A model generated the notes under the pieces. It worked only from the letters and a program-made list of their open reading frames with translations, had not been told where the DNA came from and searched no databases. From UBA7703 sp963667195 (lineage in GTDB: Bacteria > Bacillota > Clostridia > Christensenellales > CAG-138), in NCBI GenBank assembly GCA_963667195.1, contig OY762962.1:496001-560000 (forward strand): a stretch of DNA of 64,000 nt, read 5' to 3'. Both the position numbers and the translations under genes were made by a program. Each line of letters starts with the position of its first letter. The first letter of the stretch is position 1. Positions 1 through 7,571 of the stretch are shown here, piece after piece.

Positions 1-585
1 ACGAAGAGCCTGACAACAGAAATCCATCACAAAATTCCACTCGACGCGATTCGGATCGATACCGAGCCTGCGAAGCCCCAAAGCAGAAAGCTTCTCATCG
101 TCATAATTGCGTTCGTGCTGCATACGCGCGTTCAAAGCAATCATTCCAAGGTTGTGCGCGTTCATGATATCGTTAATATCGCCTGTCAGACCAAGCGAGA
201 ATTCAGTCATTGGAATCAACAATGCGTTACCGCCACCTGCCGCGGTGCCTTTGACGTTCATGGTCGGTCCACCGCTGGGCTGGCGCAAGCAACCGCCGAC
301 GCTTTTTCCGAGATAACCAAGCCCTTCAATCAGGCCTAGACTTGTTGTGCTTTTTCCCTCGCCAAGCGGAGTCGGTGTGATAGCAGTTACTTCAATGTAC
401 TTGCCATCCGGCTTGTCCTGCAATCTGTCCATGATTTTCATGAAGTCCAGTTTCGGGGTTTTGCCGTAAGGAATAATTTCATCCGACAATAGTCCCATTT
501 TCTCGCGGAACCATTCAATAGAGGGTAAGCTTTTCTCCGCATCTTCTGCAATTTGCCAGTCTTTGTAAATTGTAGGATCCAGCAT
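1..585 (-). CDS. fhs: formate-tetrahydrofolate ligase, N-terminal part (runs off the window)
   Basis: ATP-dependent ligation of formate to tetrahydrofolate, giving 10-formyl-THF in cytosolic one-carbon metabolism. The frame is open from the ATG at 585 to the window edge, 195 codons. The P-loop TPTPLGEGKST lies near residues 71-80, followed by the family segments RQPSGGPTMN and TGDINDIMNAHN. These are closer to the long variant with RQPSGGPTMN than to the classic acetogen form (REPSLGPSFG); this comparison is from memory. AAAAAGGAGCAAGAATC precedes the ATG. A hairpin at 752-780 separates it from the PanB-like gene, so it may have its own promoter. Its place beside a PanB-like protein suggests C1 handling in the same pathway. 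About two thirds of the protein lies outside the window. Confidence 0.95.
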   Translation of the reverse strand, partial: MLDPTIYKDWQIAEDAEKSLPSIEWFREKMGLLSDEIIPYGKTPKLDFMKIMDRLQDKPDGKYIEVTAITPTPLGEGKSTTSLGLIEGLGYLGKSVGGCLRQPSGGPTMNVKGTAAGGGNALLIPMTEFSLGLTGDINDIMNAHNLGMIALNARMQHERNYDDEKLSALGLRRLGIDPNRVEWNFVMDFCCQALR

Positions 586-751
586 GATTCTTGCTCCTTT
601 TTATTTTTGTTGTTAATAATTTTCACGATTCCGCATTTGGATACATGCCTATGCACTAATGATCGTAAGGAAAAAAATGCAAGAATCGATTGTTTGCTTT
701 TTTATAACAGATCTGATTGGATTAAATTATCTGTAATTGTCCCTTAAAAGT

Positions 752-780
752 CAGCTGGCGCGTTCTTAGCGCGCCAGCTT
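752..780 (-). terminator. hairpin terminator after the PanB-like gene
   Basis: Inverted repeat AGCTGGCGCG / CGCGCCAGCT with a short loop, followed on the minus strand by ACTTTTAAG. It sits in the 304-base gap between the PanB-like gene and fhs. It probably ends or attenuates transcription from the upstream SDR genes. The rest of the gap shows no convincing gene. Confidence 0.65.
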
Positions 781-889
781 TCCTTGTTCTACTTCGTGTA
801 GTAGCCTGTAATCTGCGCCATCTCGTTATTCAAGCATGTTGAATTTCATACTTTTTGCGGAACAGAAATTCATCTATGCAATGCGGAAA

Positions 890-1768
890 TTACGCTTTCT
901 CGATCGCACTGAGGAACTTCTCAAGTTCCTTCTCGTCCATATGGACACCATGTTTATCTTCCGGATATGCGCCGCTGCGTACATCTTCAGCCCAATCCGC
1001 GTATGCTTCGACTGCCCAAGGGAAGAAGTCGGCATACTGCTTCACGTGCGAAGGAGAGCTGGGCATCATGTTGAACGTATCGAGGTCGACCATTTCGGAA
1101 CCATCCGCAGCACCGCCAGCCGCGATACCGATTACGGGAACGCGCAGCTTCTTTGCAATAGCATTGGTAACTTCGATAGGCACCAGCTCAATGGTCATGG
1201 CTTTCATGCCGTTTTCCTGATACTCGTAAGCCATACGGAAGACCTTCATGGCATCTTCAGCGGTTTTGCCCATGCGCTTATAGCCGCCTTGTGCAGCAGT
1301 TTGCCAGCCGGACAGAGCACCAACATGGCCGAAAACGACAAGCCAGTTGTCTGCCATGTACTTCAGCGTTTCATTATTGACGCCCATGGGCAGCAGGGAA
1401 TCCGCGCCAACATACATGTATTCCGAGCCGTATGCCAAAGCTCTTTCTTTGGATGCAAACGACGGGGTGGGCATGTAGTAGTTGATGTGGATGATTTTCG
1501 CAGCATTACGGACGATGCGAATCCACCAGGGGGCGATCTTCATCTGCCATTCCAGATCATCGGTACCATCTCCGGGAACCGTTAAACGGCAAATGTCACA
1601 ACCGGCCATTTCCGCAGCCATCGGCCAGAACTGGTCTCTGATCGCCGGGCACATCTGAACGATCTTCGTTCCCTCATCTTTGAGCTGCTGCAAATAGGCG
1701 ATGGACTTACGCCCTTTCACCATTTTTGAGCCTTTGACGTTTTTGTCTTCCGATTTGATTTCAGACAT
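890..1768 (-). CDS. PanB-like (ketopantoate hydroxymethyltransferase family) protein, divergent
   Basis: The 292-residue protein matches the PanB phosphoenolpyruvate-mutase-like TIM barrel. The best stretches are FGHVGALSGWQ (about 146-156), GGYKRMGKTAEDA (161-173), IELVP (193-197) and PVIGIAAGG (211-219). True PanB moves a hydroxymethyl group between methylene-THF and a 2-oxoacid. Glu194 aligns with the PanB catalytic Glu181, but only one of the three usual Mg2+ ligands (a PGDG Asp near 67) is recognisable. A changed substrate, or retro-aldol release of the hydroxymethyl group to THF, is therefore likely. I chose the ATG at 1768 because AAAGGAGCTACAAAA precedes it; an upstream ATG at 1813 has no such site. 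It lies between a trigger-factor-like gene and fhs. Function is inferred. Confidence 0.75.
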   Translation of the reverse strand: MSEIKSEDKNVKGSKMVKGRKSIAYLQQLKDEGTKIVQMCPAIRDQFWPMAAEMAGCDICRLTVPGDGTDDLEWQMKIAPWWIRIVRNAAKIIHINYYMPTPSFASKERALAYGSEYMYVGADSLLPMGVNNETLKYMADNWLVVFGHVGALSGWQTAAQGGYKRMGKTAEDAMKVFRMAYEYQENGMKAMTIELVPIEVTNAIAKKLRVPVIGIAAGGAADGSEMVDLDTFNMMPSSPSHVKQYADFFPWAVEAYADWAEDVRSGAYPEDKHGVHMDEKELEKFLSAIEKA

Positions 1769-1904
1769 TTTTGTAGCTCCTTTCACTTTTTGCGTGCTTT
1801 CCAGTATCGTCAACCATCATAGGTAACAATACTAAAAAATGATTTTTATAAAATACCTAATTCTATGCATTTCTCATGTTCATATATCTGGGTTCAAATG
1901 GAGA

Positions 1905-2417
1905 TCAGGTTATCACTGCATGCGTATACACAAAGTCAATTGCTTTCCTGATCAGCAAATCACTTCTCAGCATTTCCAGATCTTCTCCGAGAAACTTTTT
2001 AACTTCATCAACAGAGGTCTGCTGACGTGCAGCCATGGCTATCGCCTCGGCTTCCAGTTCGTCTTTTGATAGTGTGAATTTCTCTTCGTTGATAATTGCT
2101 TTGATTACCAGCCGTGTTTTTACCAATTTGAAAGCTTCCCTGTTAAATTGCGCTAAATAATCTTCACGATCCTCTTGTGACAAACTAATATAAGCCCCTG
2201 TTGCAAGACTTTCATATTTCAACCTGTGATTCAGTTCAATAACCATCGTTGTGACTTCTTCATCGATCTGATCTTGCGGAACTTCTAGATCATTTATCTC
2301 CACTACCTTATCGATTGCAGCTTCCTTCATGAGGGTTTCTGTGTGTTGTGGAGATCTGTGATTCTTGATGCGCTCTATTTCGACGCCTTTATAACCGTGA
2401 ACTTTAACGATAGACAT
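1905..2417 (-). CDS. trigger-factor C-terminal-domain protein (no PPIase, no ribosome-binding tail)
   Basis: A 170-residue protein. After a short YKGVEIER segment, like the one before the trigger factor PPIase domain, it goes straight into the helical C-terminal chaperone domain: LEVPQDQIDEEV, then KTRLVIKAI, EAEAIAMAARQQTSVDEVKKFLG, and LLIRKAIDFV at the end. Full trigger factor is about 430 residues; the ribosome-docking domain and the FKBP-type PPIase domain are absent. The ATG at 2417 follows TAGGGGACACGAAT; an earlier in-frame ATG at 2483 lacks a site. It is in line with the three SDR genes and the PanB-like gene, which suggests a pathway-dedicated chaperone. It could also be a decayed trigger factor, but the frame is clean. 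Confidence 0.75.
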   Translation of the reverse strand: MSIVKVHGYKGVEIERIKNHRSPQHTETLMKEAAIDKVVEINDLEVPQDQIDEEVTTMVIELNHRLKYESLATGAYISLSQEDREDYLAQFNREAFKLVKTRLVIKAIINEEKFTLSKDELEAEAIAMAARQQTSVDEVKKFLGEDLEMLRSDLLIRKAIDFVYTHAVIT

Positions 2418-2513
2418 ATTCGTGTCCCCTACCAAGATTTGGATCTGCTTTTTATTTTGCAATTGGTTGCTCAAATACGCCATATCTCCCCGCGTGTTTG
2501 GAGATTATCGCGT

Positions 2514-3353
2514 CTACTTGATTCGCCATGCACCAAAAGTTGTCATGCCTCCGCCATCAACCAACAAATCCATACCTGTTATATATCTAGCCGCTGCGCT
2601 ACACAAAAACGCGTATACTTGACCTAGATCACTCGTGCGACCATAACATTGCAAGGGCGTAACTCCCATGTTTCCGGCACGAGTATCCTCATCCAAATCC
2701 CAAATATGACGTGTCCAATGTGTGCCGGGCGAAATGGTAACTAAACGGGCTCCTTTGCTTGCAAAACGCCAAGTACTAGCCTTACAATATTCAATAACAA
2801 AGCGCTTACTCAAGCAATATGCCTGCCCGTTTCCGTCATACTCACCAAAATCTTCGGTGAGCGTTTTCAATCGATCCAGAAAGCCATTGTCATAGCAACT
2901 CTTGAAAATCTTCATGATCTGATCATCCATTTGTACATGATAAGAAGCCTGCGATGCGGTTTGAATCATCACACTGCCATCGTTCATATACGGGAAGAAA
3001 GCCTCTGACGTATTGAGAGCGCCTATCACATTTGTTTCATATATTTCCGCGCATGATGCCATCTCAGCTTCTGTATACGAGGTACTTGGTGCAACGCCAG
3101 CAATGTTCACGAAATTCGTAATCGGTCCATACTTGGATGCAAACGCGGCAAATCTATCGCAACTCAACCTGTCACGAACATCCATAACCATATTGTAGTG
3201 TTCAATATTGAGCGAAGTAAGGATACGGTCGGTGAATTCAATATTCTCTTCAAGCATATCGCCGATTACTACGATACCCAATTTACCTAGTTCTATTGCT
3301 GTTGCTCGCCCAATTGCACCTGCACCACCGGAGATAACACTGACCGTTTTCAT
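2514..3353 (-). CDS. short-chain dehydrogenase/reductase
   Basis: Classical SDR of 279 residues. It starts with a Rossmann motif SGGAGAIG (residues 8-15), has NIAG near 83, a Ser region QTASQASYH, the catalytic Tyr-Lys pair in AYCLSKR, an SPGTH segment after the active site, and a C-terminal GMDLLVDGGG. It should oxidise or reduce a hydroxyl or keto group with NAD(H) or NADP(H); the substrate is unknown. TTTAGGAGTTTGTAAAAAT precedes the ATG. It lies 14 bases after the next SDR, so the two are co-transcribed. The insert between the Ser and Tyr motifs (about 40 residues) is long for an SDR and is also seen in the neighbouring SDR and in the one at 14298, suggesting related substrates. Confidence 0.9.
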   Translation of the reverse strand: MKTVSVISGGAGAIGRATAIELGKLGIVVIGDMLEENIEFTDRILTSLNIEHYNMVMDVRDRLSCDRFAAFASKYGPITNFVNIAGVAPSTSYTEAEMASCAEIYETNVIGALNTSEAFFPYMNDGSVMIQTASQASYHVQMDDQIMKIFKSCYDNGFLDRLKTLTEDFGEYDGNGQAYCLSKRFVIEYCKASTWRFASKGARLVTISPGTHWTRHIWDLDEDTRAGNMGVTPLQCYGRTSDLGQVYAFLCSAAARYITGMDLLVDGGGMTTFGAWRIK

Positions 3354-3367
3354 ATTTTTACAAACTC

Positions 3368-4213
3368 CTAAATTAGATTCATTCCTAATAGATCCCTAGT
3401 CTGGCCGCACAGAGTTGCTGCTTCCATACCATAATCCACGATTAATCCGATTCCTGAAATATACTCAGCAAAATTGCTATTCAGATATACGATTGCTTTT
3501 GCCATTGCTTCAGGCGTTGCGTATTCCTTTCCGTTACCAATCGCATCTCGAAAGTTTTTGTCATCCGAGCCCATAACGCTAAGGAACTCTGAAATAAACG
3601 GGGTTGATGTTGAGCAGGGCATGACGACATTGATCCGAATATCATGATCTGCAAACTTAGCGGTTTTTGTCGCCGCATAGTAGTTCATAGCACGCTTTGC
3701 CAACATGTATGCCATGATTCCCATATTATCACTTTGATCCAGCTCTTTGATTGCCTGAATAGTAGCATCCCACCCCTCGGCGGTTACGATTGATATATAC
3801 TCGGCAATCAAGTCCTGTCTTGCCCAACGCACCCCCGAAGTTGAAGTTACAAAAGCAATTGCTCCCCCATCGACAACACGATCCTGCAGATACGTTTCGG
3901 TGATATATTTGTTGGCTAAGAAGTCTATAATAATTGTTTCTTCATATGAATTGGCAATACCGGAGACCCCGGCGATGCCAAAGAACCGATCAATTTCACA
4001 TGGCAATTGTTTGAATGCCTGATCGATCGATGATTTGTTTTCTAAGTTAGTTTGGATCCAGCTACTAATCCCCTCAACGTTGGGTTTTGTTCGGCTCAAT
4101 ATATAAACTTCAGCTCCCATTTCAACCAGTAGGGTAGCGGTCGCTTTACCAATTCCGGAGGACGCACCTGTTAATACGCAGGTTTTCCCTTTATATCCAA
4201 AATAGTCGATCAT
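3368..4213 (-). CDS. short-chain dehydrogenase/reductase
   Basis: SDR of 281 residues with TGASSGIG at residues 15-22, a GIAGVSG segment near 80, VTSTSGVRWA as the Ser motif, and MAYMLAKRA carrying Tyr and Lys. The C-terminus has the usual SGIGLIVDYG. The long loop between Ser and Tyr resembles the one in the SDR downstream, so the pair may work on the same or successive intermediates. A hairpin at 4248-4279 lies just upstream, between this gene and the 71-residue gene, and may lower expression of the distal genes. The ribosome binding site before the ATG is weak (ACGAGAAATAT). Cofactor preference and substrate cannot be read from the sequence. Confidence 0.9.
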   Translation of the reverse strand: MIDYFGYKGKTCVLTGASSGIGKATATLLVEMGAEVYILSRTKPNVEGISSWIQTNLENKSSIDQAFKQLPCEIDRFFGIAGVSGIANSYEETIIIDFLANKYITETYLQDRVVDGGAIAFVTSTSGVRWARQDLIAEYISIVTAEGWDATIQAIKELDQSDNMGIMAYMLAKRAMNYYAATKTAKFADHDIRINVVMPCSTSTPFISEFLSVMGSDDKNFRDAIGNGKEYATPEAMAKAIVYLNSNFAEYISGIGLIVDYGMEAATLCGQTRDLLGMNLI

Positions 4214-4247
4214 ATATTTCTCGTTTCGTTGTTAACATCAAAATGAT

Positions 4248-4279
4248 AGGATGGCGCATCTATTGCGATGCGCCATCCT
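4248..4279 (-). terminator. intra-operon hairpin (attenuator)
   Basis: Perfect 13-base arms AGGATGGCGCATC / GATGCGCCATCCT around a 6-base loop, followed on the minus strand by ATCATTTT. It lies between the 71-residue gene and the second SDR gene. The poor T-tract suggests partial termination or mRNA processing, which would favour the two promoter-proximal genes. Confidence 0.6.
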
Positions 4280-4290
4280 GCCTTAGCTAA

Positions 4291-4506
4291 TTATGCATCC
4301 AGCGCGTCAAGTCTTTCTGTGATAAGTTTTTGAACATCATCAGAGAAACCTGCCTGCGGGAATTTGATCAGCAGGTTCATACGCATGCCCATGCACGGTC
4401 CCATCAGCGGATCGCTAGAGAAGCCGGGTTTGTATTCTTCAATGATTGCAACAGCGCGCGGATCATCAAGAATCTCCCTCAATTTGCTCTTCGAATTGAT
4501 AGCCAT
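4291..4506 (-). CDS. small conserved helical protein of unknown function
   Basis: A 71-residue cytosolic protein with no membrane segment and one Cys in PCMGMRM. It begins with a LREILDDPRAVAIIEEYKPG helix and ends with DDVQKLITERLDALDA. The pattern (helix, proline-glycine turn, Met-rich centre, C-terminal helix) resembles a small helical domain that I recall as a C-terminal add-on of some enzymes and as stand-alone proteins; I cannot name the family with certainty. A strong site, ATAGGAGGAATTTATT, precedes the ATG. It lies 60 bases after the first SDR gene and before the attenuator, so it should be well expressed. It may be an accessory or scaffold subunit for that SDR, which is a guess. Confidence 0.75.
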   Translation of the reverse strand: MAINSKSKLREILDDPRAVAIIEEYKPGFSSDPLMGPCMGMRMNLLIKFPQAGFSDDVQKLITERLDALDA

Positions 4507-4566
4507 AATAAATTCCTCCTATTTTTTGATTGTATTCTCACCACCGGCTTTTCCGGAGGTAATGTC

Positions 4567-5469
4567 TCATTTAGCGTGGATACCGCCTTCCATCGTATAA
4601 CTCCATGGTTTCTGCTGGAAAGAAAACTGTGCTCCGCCATCGACTTCAATTGTCTGCCCATACATGAAGTTGGAAACATCCGTGCACATTGTCACGATCA
4701 TGAGCGCCATCTCGTCAGGAGTAGTAGACATCGGCGTTGCAGATCCAAAGTTCTTGACATCCTCGTCCCACTCACTACCGTAAAGCTCGGAGGACTTGAG
4801 GTTATTCATCATCGCCCCGGGCGTGAGCATTCCGCCCGGTGCAACGCAGTTTACATTAATTCCGTACTGCTTGAGTTCTTTTGCCATACCAATCGTCATG
4901 CCTAGAATGCCTGATTTGGCAGCGTTATAGTTTGTCATCATAGCCATTTTCAGCATGTCATCGCCTCGATAAGCAACCGATGCGATAGTAACAACTTTGC
5001 CGCCTTTGCCCCCACGTATCATGCTGCGAACGGCTGCTTGAACGGTGAAATACTGCCCTTTGAGATCGGTATCAAGTACATCGTCCCATTCATCTTCCTT
5101 CATATCTACAAATGCACGTGCTCCCCACGTTGCCGCTACAGGAACAACGATATCAACGTTCCCGTAATTTTTTTCAGCAAACTCTGTAAGTGCGTAGCAA
5201 TCATCCACTTTGCGAACATCGGTCTTCAGAAAGCTTACATCATACCCTTTATCGCGCAGCGTCTCTTCCGCCAATTTTCCCCATTCCTCAGTACGGCCCC
5301 CAAAGACTACTTTCGCTCCACATTCCGCAAGGCGATTGATTACGAAAATAGCCAGTCCGACGGTTCCGGTTACCACAGCTACTTTCCCTTGCAAGTTGAA
5401 CACTTCATGCAAAGGTTTCAGGTCATCCAGTGAATCCGCAGACATGTAGAATAAAGTCTCTTTATCCAT
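4567..5469 (-). CDS. SDR-family protein with a shortened glycine-rich loop
   Basis: A 300-residue SDR with a 27-residue N-terminal extension before the Rossmann strand. The usual TGxxxGxG motif reads TGTVGLA: one residue is missing and the third glycine is Ala. The active site is complete: VTIASVAYRG for Ser, YNAAKSG for Tyr and Lys, then VAPGG and YGQTIEVDGG. Because the catalytic residues are intact while the dinucleotide loop is altered, it may bind NAD(P) in a changed way or act as a lyase or structural partner. ACGGAGAAGAATC precedes the ATG. This is the promoter-proximal gene of the leftward operon, divergent from the GroEL paralogue. Confidence 0.88.
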   Translation of the reverse strand: MDKETLFYMSADSLDDLKPLHEVFNLQGKVAVVTGTVGLAIFVINRLAECGAKVVFGGRTEEWGKLAEETLRDKGYDVSFLKTDVRKVDDCYALTEFAEKNYGNVDIVVPVAATWGARAFVDMKEDEWDDVLDTDLKGQYFTVQAAVRSMIRGGKGGKVVTIASVAYRGDDMLKMAMMTNYNAAKSGILGMTIGMAKELKQYGINVNCVAPGGMLTPGAMMNNLKSSELYGSEWDEDVKNFGSATPMSTTPDEMALMIVTMCTDVSNFMYGQTIEVDGGAQFSFQQKPWSYTMEGGIHAK

Positions 5470-5786
5470 GATTCTTCTCCGTCTTCTTTATAAATTTACT
5501 TGGAATATTATTTGTGCAATGTTGAATTACGAGACACTCATTTGAAATGTCAGTGAATGATTTCAGACCTCACATCATTTAGCAGATCAATGGAAGAGGG
5601 TCTCCCCGACATGCTTACAAAGCGATTAACGTTCTTTTTTTATCAGGCAATTTGATTCTACCAAAGCACATACAACATGGTAATGAATAGAAATATGTAT
5701 GATAAATAATGAATTTTATGTATATGACTGATCGATGCAAGATGATACATTTAATATTTACAAAGCACTTGAAAGGAGATTGTTCT
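5470..5786. promoter_or_regulatory. divergent intergenic region between the SDR operon and the GroEL paralogue
   Basis: This 317-base AT-rich gap must carry promoters for both directions. I see no confident gene in it. A 15-base string ATGAATTTTATGTAT at 5709-5723 recurs at 7496-7510, each about 62-63 bases before the start codon of its gene, so it is probably part of a shared promoter or regulator site. No other operator could be assigned. Confidence 0.45.
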
Positions 5787-7364
5787 GTGGCGAATGAAAT
5801 CAAATACAATGCGGAGATTCAGGAAAAAATTCTATCCGGAATCGACCAGCTTGCAAATGTTATTAAGTCCACTCTTGGTCCCAAAGGACGCAACGTGTTA
5901 ATCCAGCATCTCCCTGGGTCTCCAATCATTACAAACAATAGCGCGACTATTCTCAAAGATTTTGAGCTCAAAGATTACTTTGAAAATATTGGCGCCAAGT
6001 TGATGAAAGAAGTAGCCACGAAAACCAACGACGTTGTCGGCGATGGAACTACTACTGCAATAATATTGGCGCAATACATTGTTCGCGAAGGATATAAAAA
6101 TATAACTTCTGGTGCTAATCCCAAGGAACTTATCAAGGGCATTCAAGGAGCGACGCAGATTGCTGTTGCAGCTATAAAGCGTCTTGCAAAACCAGTTGAT
6201 ACATTTGAAGCCATTGAGCAAGTTGCGTCGATTGCAGCAGATGATGCGGAAATCGGAAAAATAATTGCGCAAGCAATGGCAAAAGTCGGAAAAACGGGCA
6301 TCATAACCGTTGAAGAGTCTAAAGGTTTGAAAACAACCCTTCAAGTTAAAGAAGGGATGCATCTTGAAAGAGGATATGTTTCGGCTGAAATGATTACAGA
6401 TAAAAGTCGTATGGTTGCTGAGTTGGAGAACCCATACATTTTAATTACAGATCGAGTCATTTCCAATCCACAAGATATCATTATATTGCTAGGACAGATT
6501 GCAGAGCGCGGTAGGTCTCTTTTGATTGTCGCCGAAAGTGTTGAAGGAGCGGCTCTGGGAATGCTTGTTAAAAACAAGCTCAGTGGTGCCCTCAATTCTG
6601 TCGTCGTTTACCCTCCTGTTTTTGGAGATGGCCGTAAAGCCAGAATGAGTGACTTGGCGCTATTAACTGGCGGCGTCTTCATTACTGAAGAAACAGGACT
6701 TTCGTTAAGAGAGACAACCCTTGACATGCTTGGAAACGCTCAATACGTACGTGTTGAGAAACAAAACACCGTCATTGTTGGCGGAGCTGGCGATAAAGAT
6801 ATGATTGCCGCAAGAAAAATGGCACTTCAAACGCAGATAGAAAAGTCCGAATATGATTTCGACAAAAAGCGCTTGGAAGAACGTCTGGCGAAATTGGGCA
6901 ATGGTATTGCTATCATTGACGCAGGCGCAGTCACCGAAACAGAATTGAATGATAAAAAGGGACGGATTGAGAGCGCGCTCCACGCAGCAAGGGCCGCCGT
7001 AGAAGAGGGTATTGTCCCGGGCGGCGGTGTAACATATATTAACATATGTCCCGCGATAAAAGCATATGCTGAAACATTGTCCAGAGATCAGAAAACCGGG
7101 GTTATGATATTGATGGGTTCACTAAAGGAGCCGACACGACAAATTGCCGAAAATGCCGGAATTGAAGGAGTCACTGTTGTTAACAAAGTGCTTCGATCCA
7201 CTTTGGGCACTGGGTTTGACGCAGAGAGAAGTGAGTATGTCAACATGATGGCAGCTGGAATCGTAGACCCTGCGAAAATTGTGAGACTTGCCCTCCAAAA
7301 CGCTGCTTCTGTATCAAATATTCTTTTAACTACGGATGCCGGCGTGACCAGTAGTGCCAATTAA
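5787..7364 (+). CDS. GroEL/Hsp60 paralogue with substituted ATPase and substrate-site residues
   Basis: A 525-residue chaperonin that aligns end to end with GroEL: TLGPKGRNV (29-37), GDGTTTA, SIAADDAEIGK, VEGAALG, LTGG, ALHAARAAVEEG and PGGGV. Three key sites differ from E. coli GroEL. Asp52 is Asn51 (TNNS instead of TKDG), Asp398 is Ser396 (IESAL instead of VEDAL), and Tyr203 is Glu201 (GYVSAEM). Asp87 (GDGTT) and Asp495 (VDPAK) equivalents are kept. The Gly-Gly-Met tail is absent. The GTG at 5787 follows GAAAGGAGATTGTTCT and gives the standard N-terminus; upstream ATGs have no such site. No groES is nearby. Mutagenesis in E. coli links these positions to ATP hydrolysis and to polypeptide/GroES binding, so this is probably a specialised scaffold or assembly factor, not a housekeeping chaperonin. 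Confidence 0.9.
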   Translation: MANEIKYNAEIQEKILSGIDQLANVIKSTLGPKGRNVLIQHLPGSPIITNNSATILKDFELKDYFENIGAKLMKEVATKTNDVVGDGTTTAIILAQYIVREGYKNITSGANPKELIKGIQGATQIAVAAIKRLAKPVDTFEAIEQVASIAADDAEIGKIIAQAMAKVGKTGIITVEESKGLKTTLQVKEGMHLERGYVSAEMITDKSRMVAELENPYILITDRVISNPQDIIILLGQIAERGRSLLIVAESVEGAALGMLVKNKLSGALNSVVVYPPVFGDGRKARMSDLALLTGGVFITEETGLSLRETTLDMLGNAQYVRVEKQNTVIVGGAGDKDMIAARKMALQTQIEKSEYDFDKKRLEERLAKLGNGIAIIDAGAVTETELNDKKGRIESALHAARAAVEEGIVPGGGVTYINICPAIKAYAETLSRDQKTGVMILMGSLKEPTRQIAENAGIEGVTVVNKVLRSTLGTGFDAERSEYVNMMAAGIVDPAKIVRLALQNAASVSNILLTTDAGVTSSAN

Positions 7365-7571
7365 GACACGCTGAGAAATAAATATTGGAACAGTGTTATC
7401 TCATCATGATCGTTTCTCTTATTCTAACAGGACGAATGTCTAAGAATATTATCTGTCTCTTTGATCAAAATGTTGTACCATACACTCGAGAAATGATGAA
7501 TTTTATGTATTGCCAACACTCCACGCTTATCTATACTGGAAACTAAACTGAATATATTTGGAGGTTTTCTT

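Noticed and set aside
836..1585. 249-codon plus-strand frame opposite the PanB-like gene
   Set aside because: Low-complexity mirror of the coding strand, with no RBS and no recognisable family.
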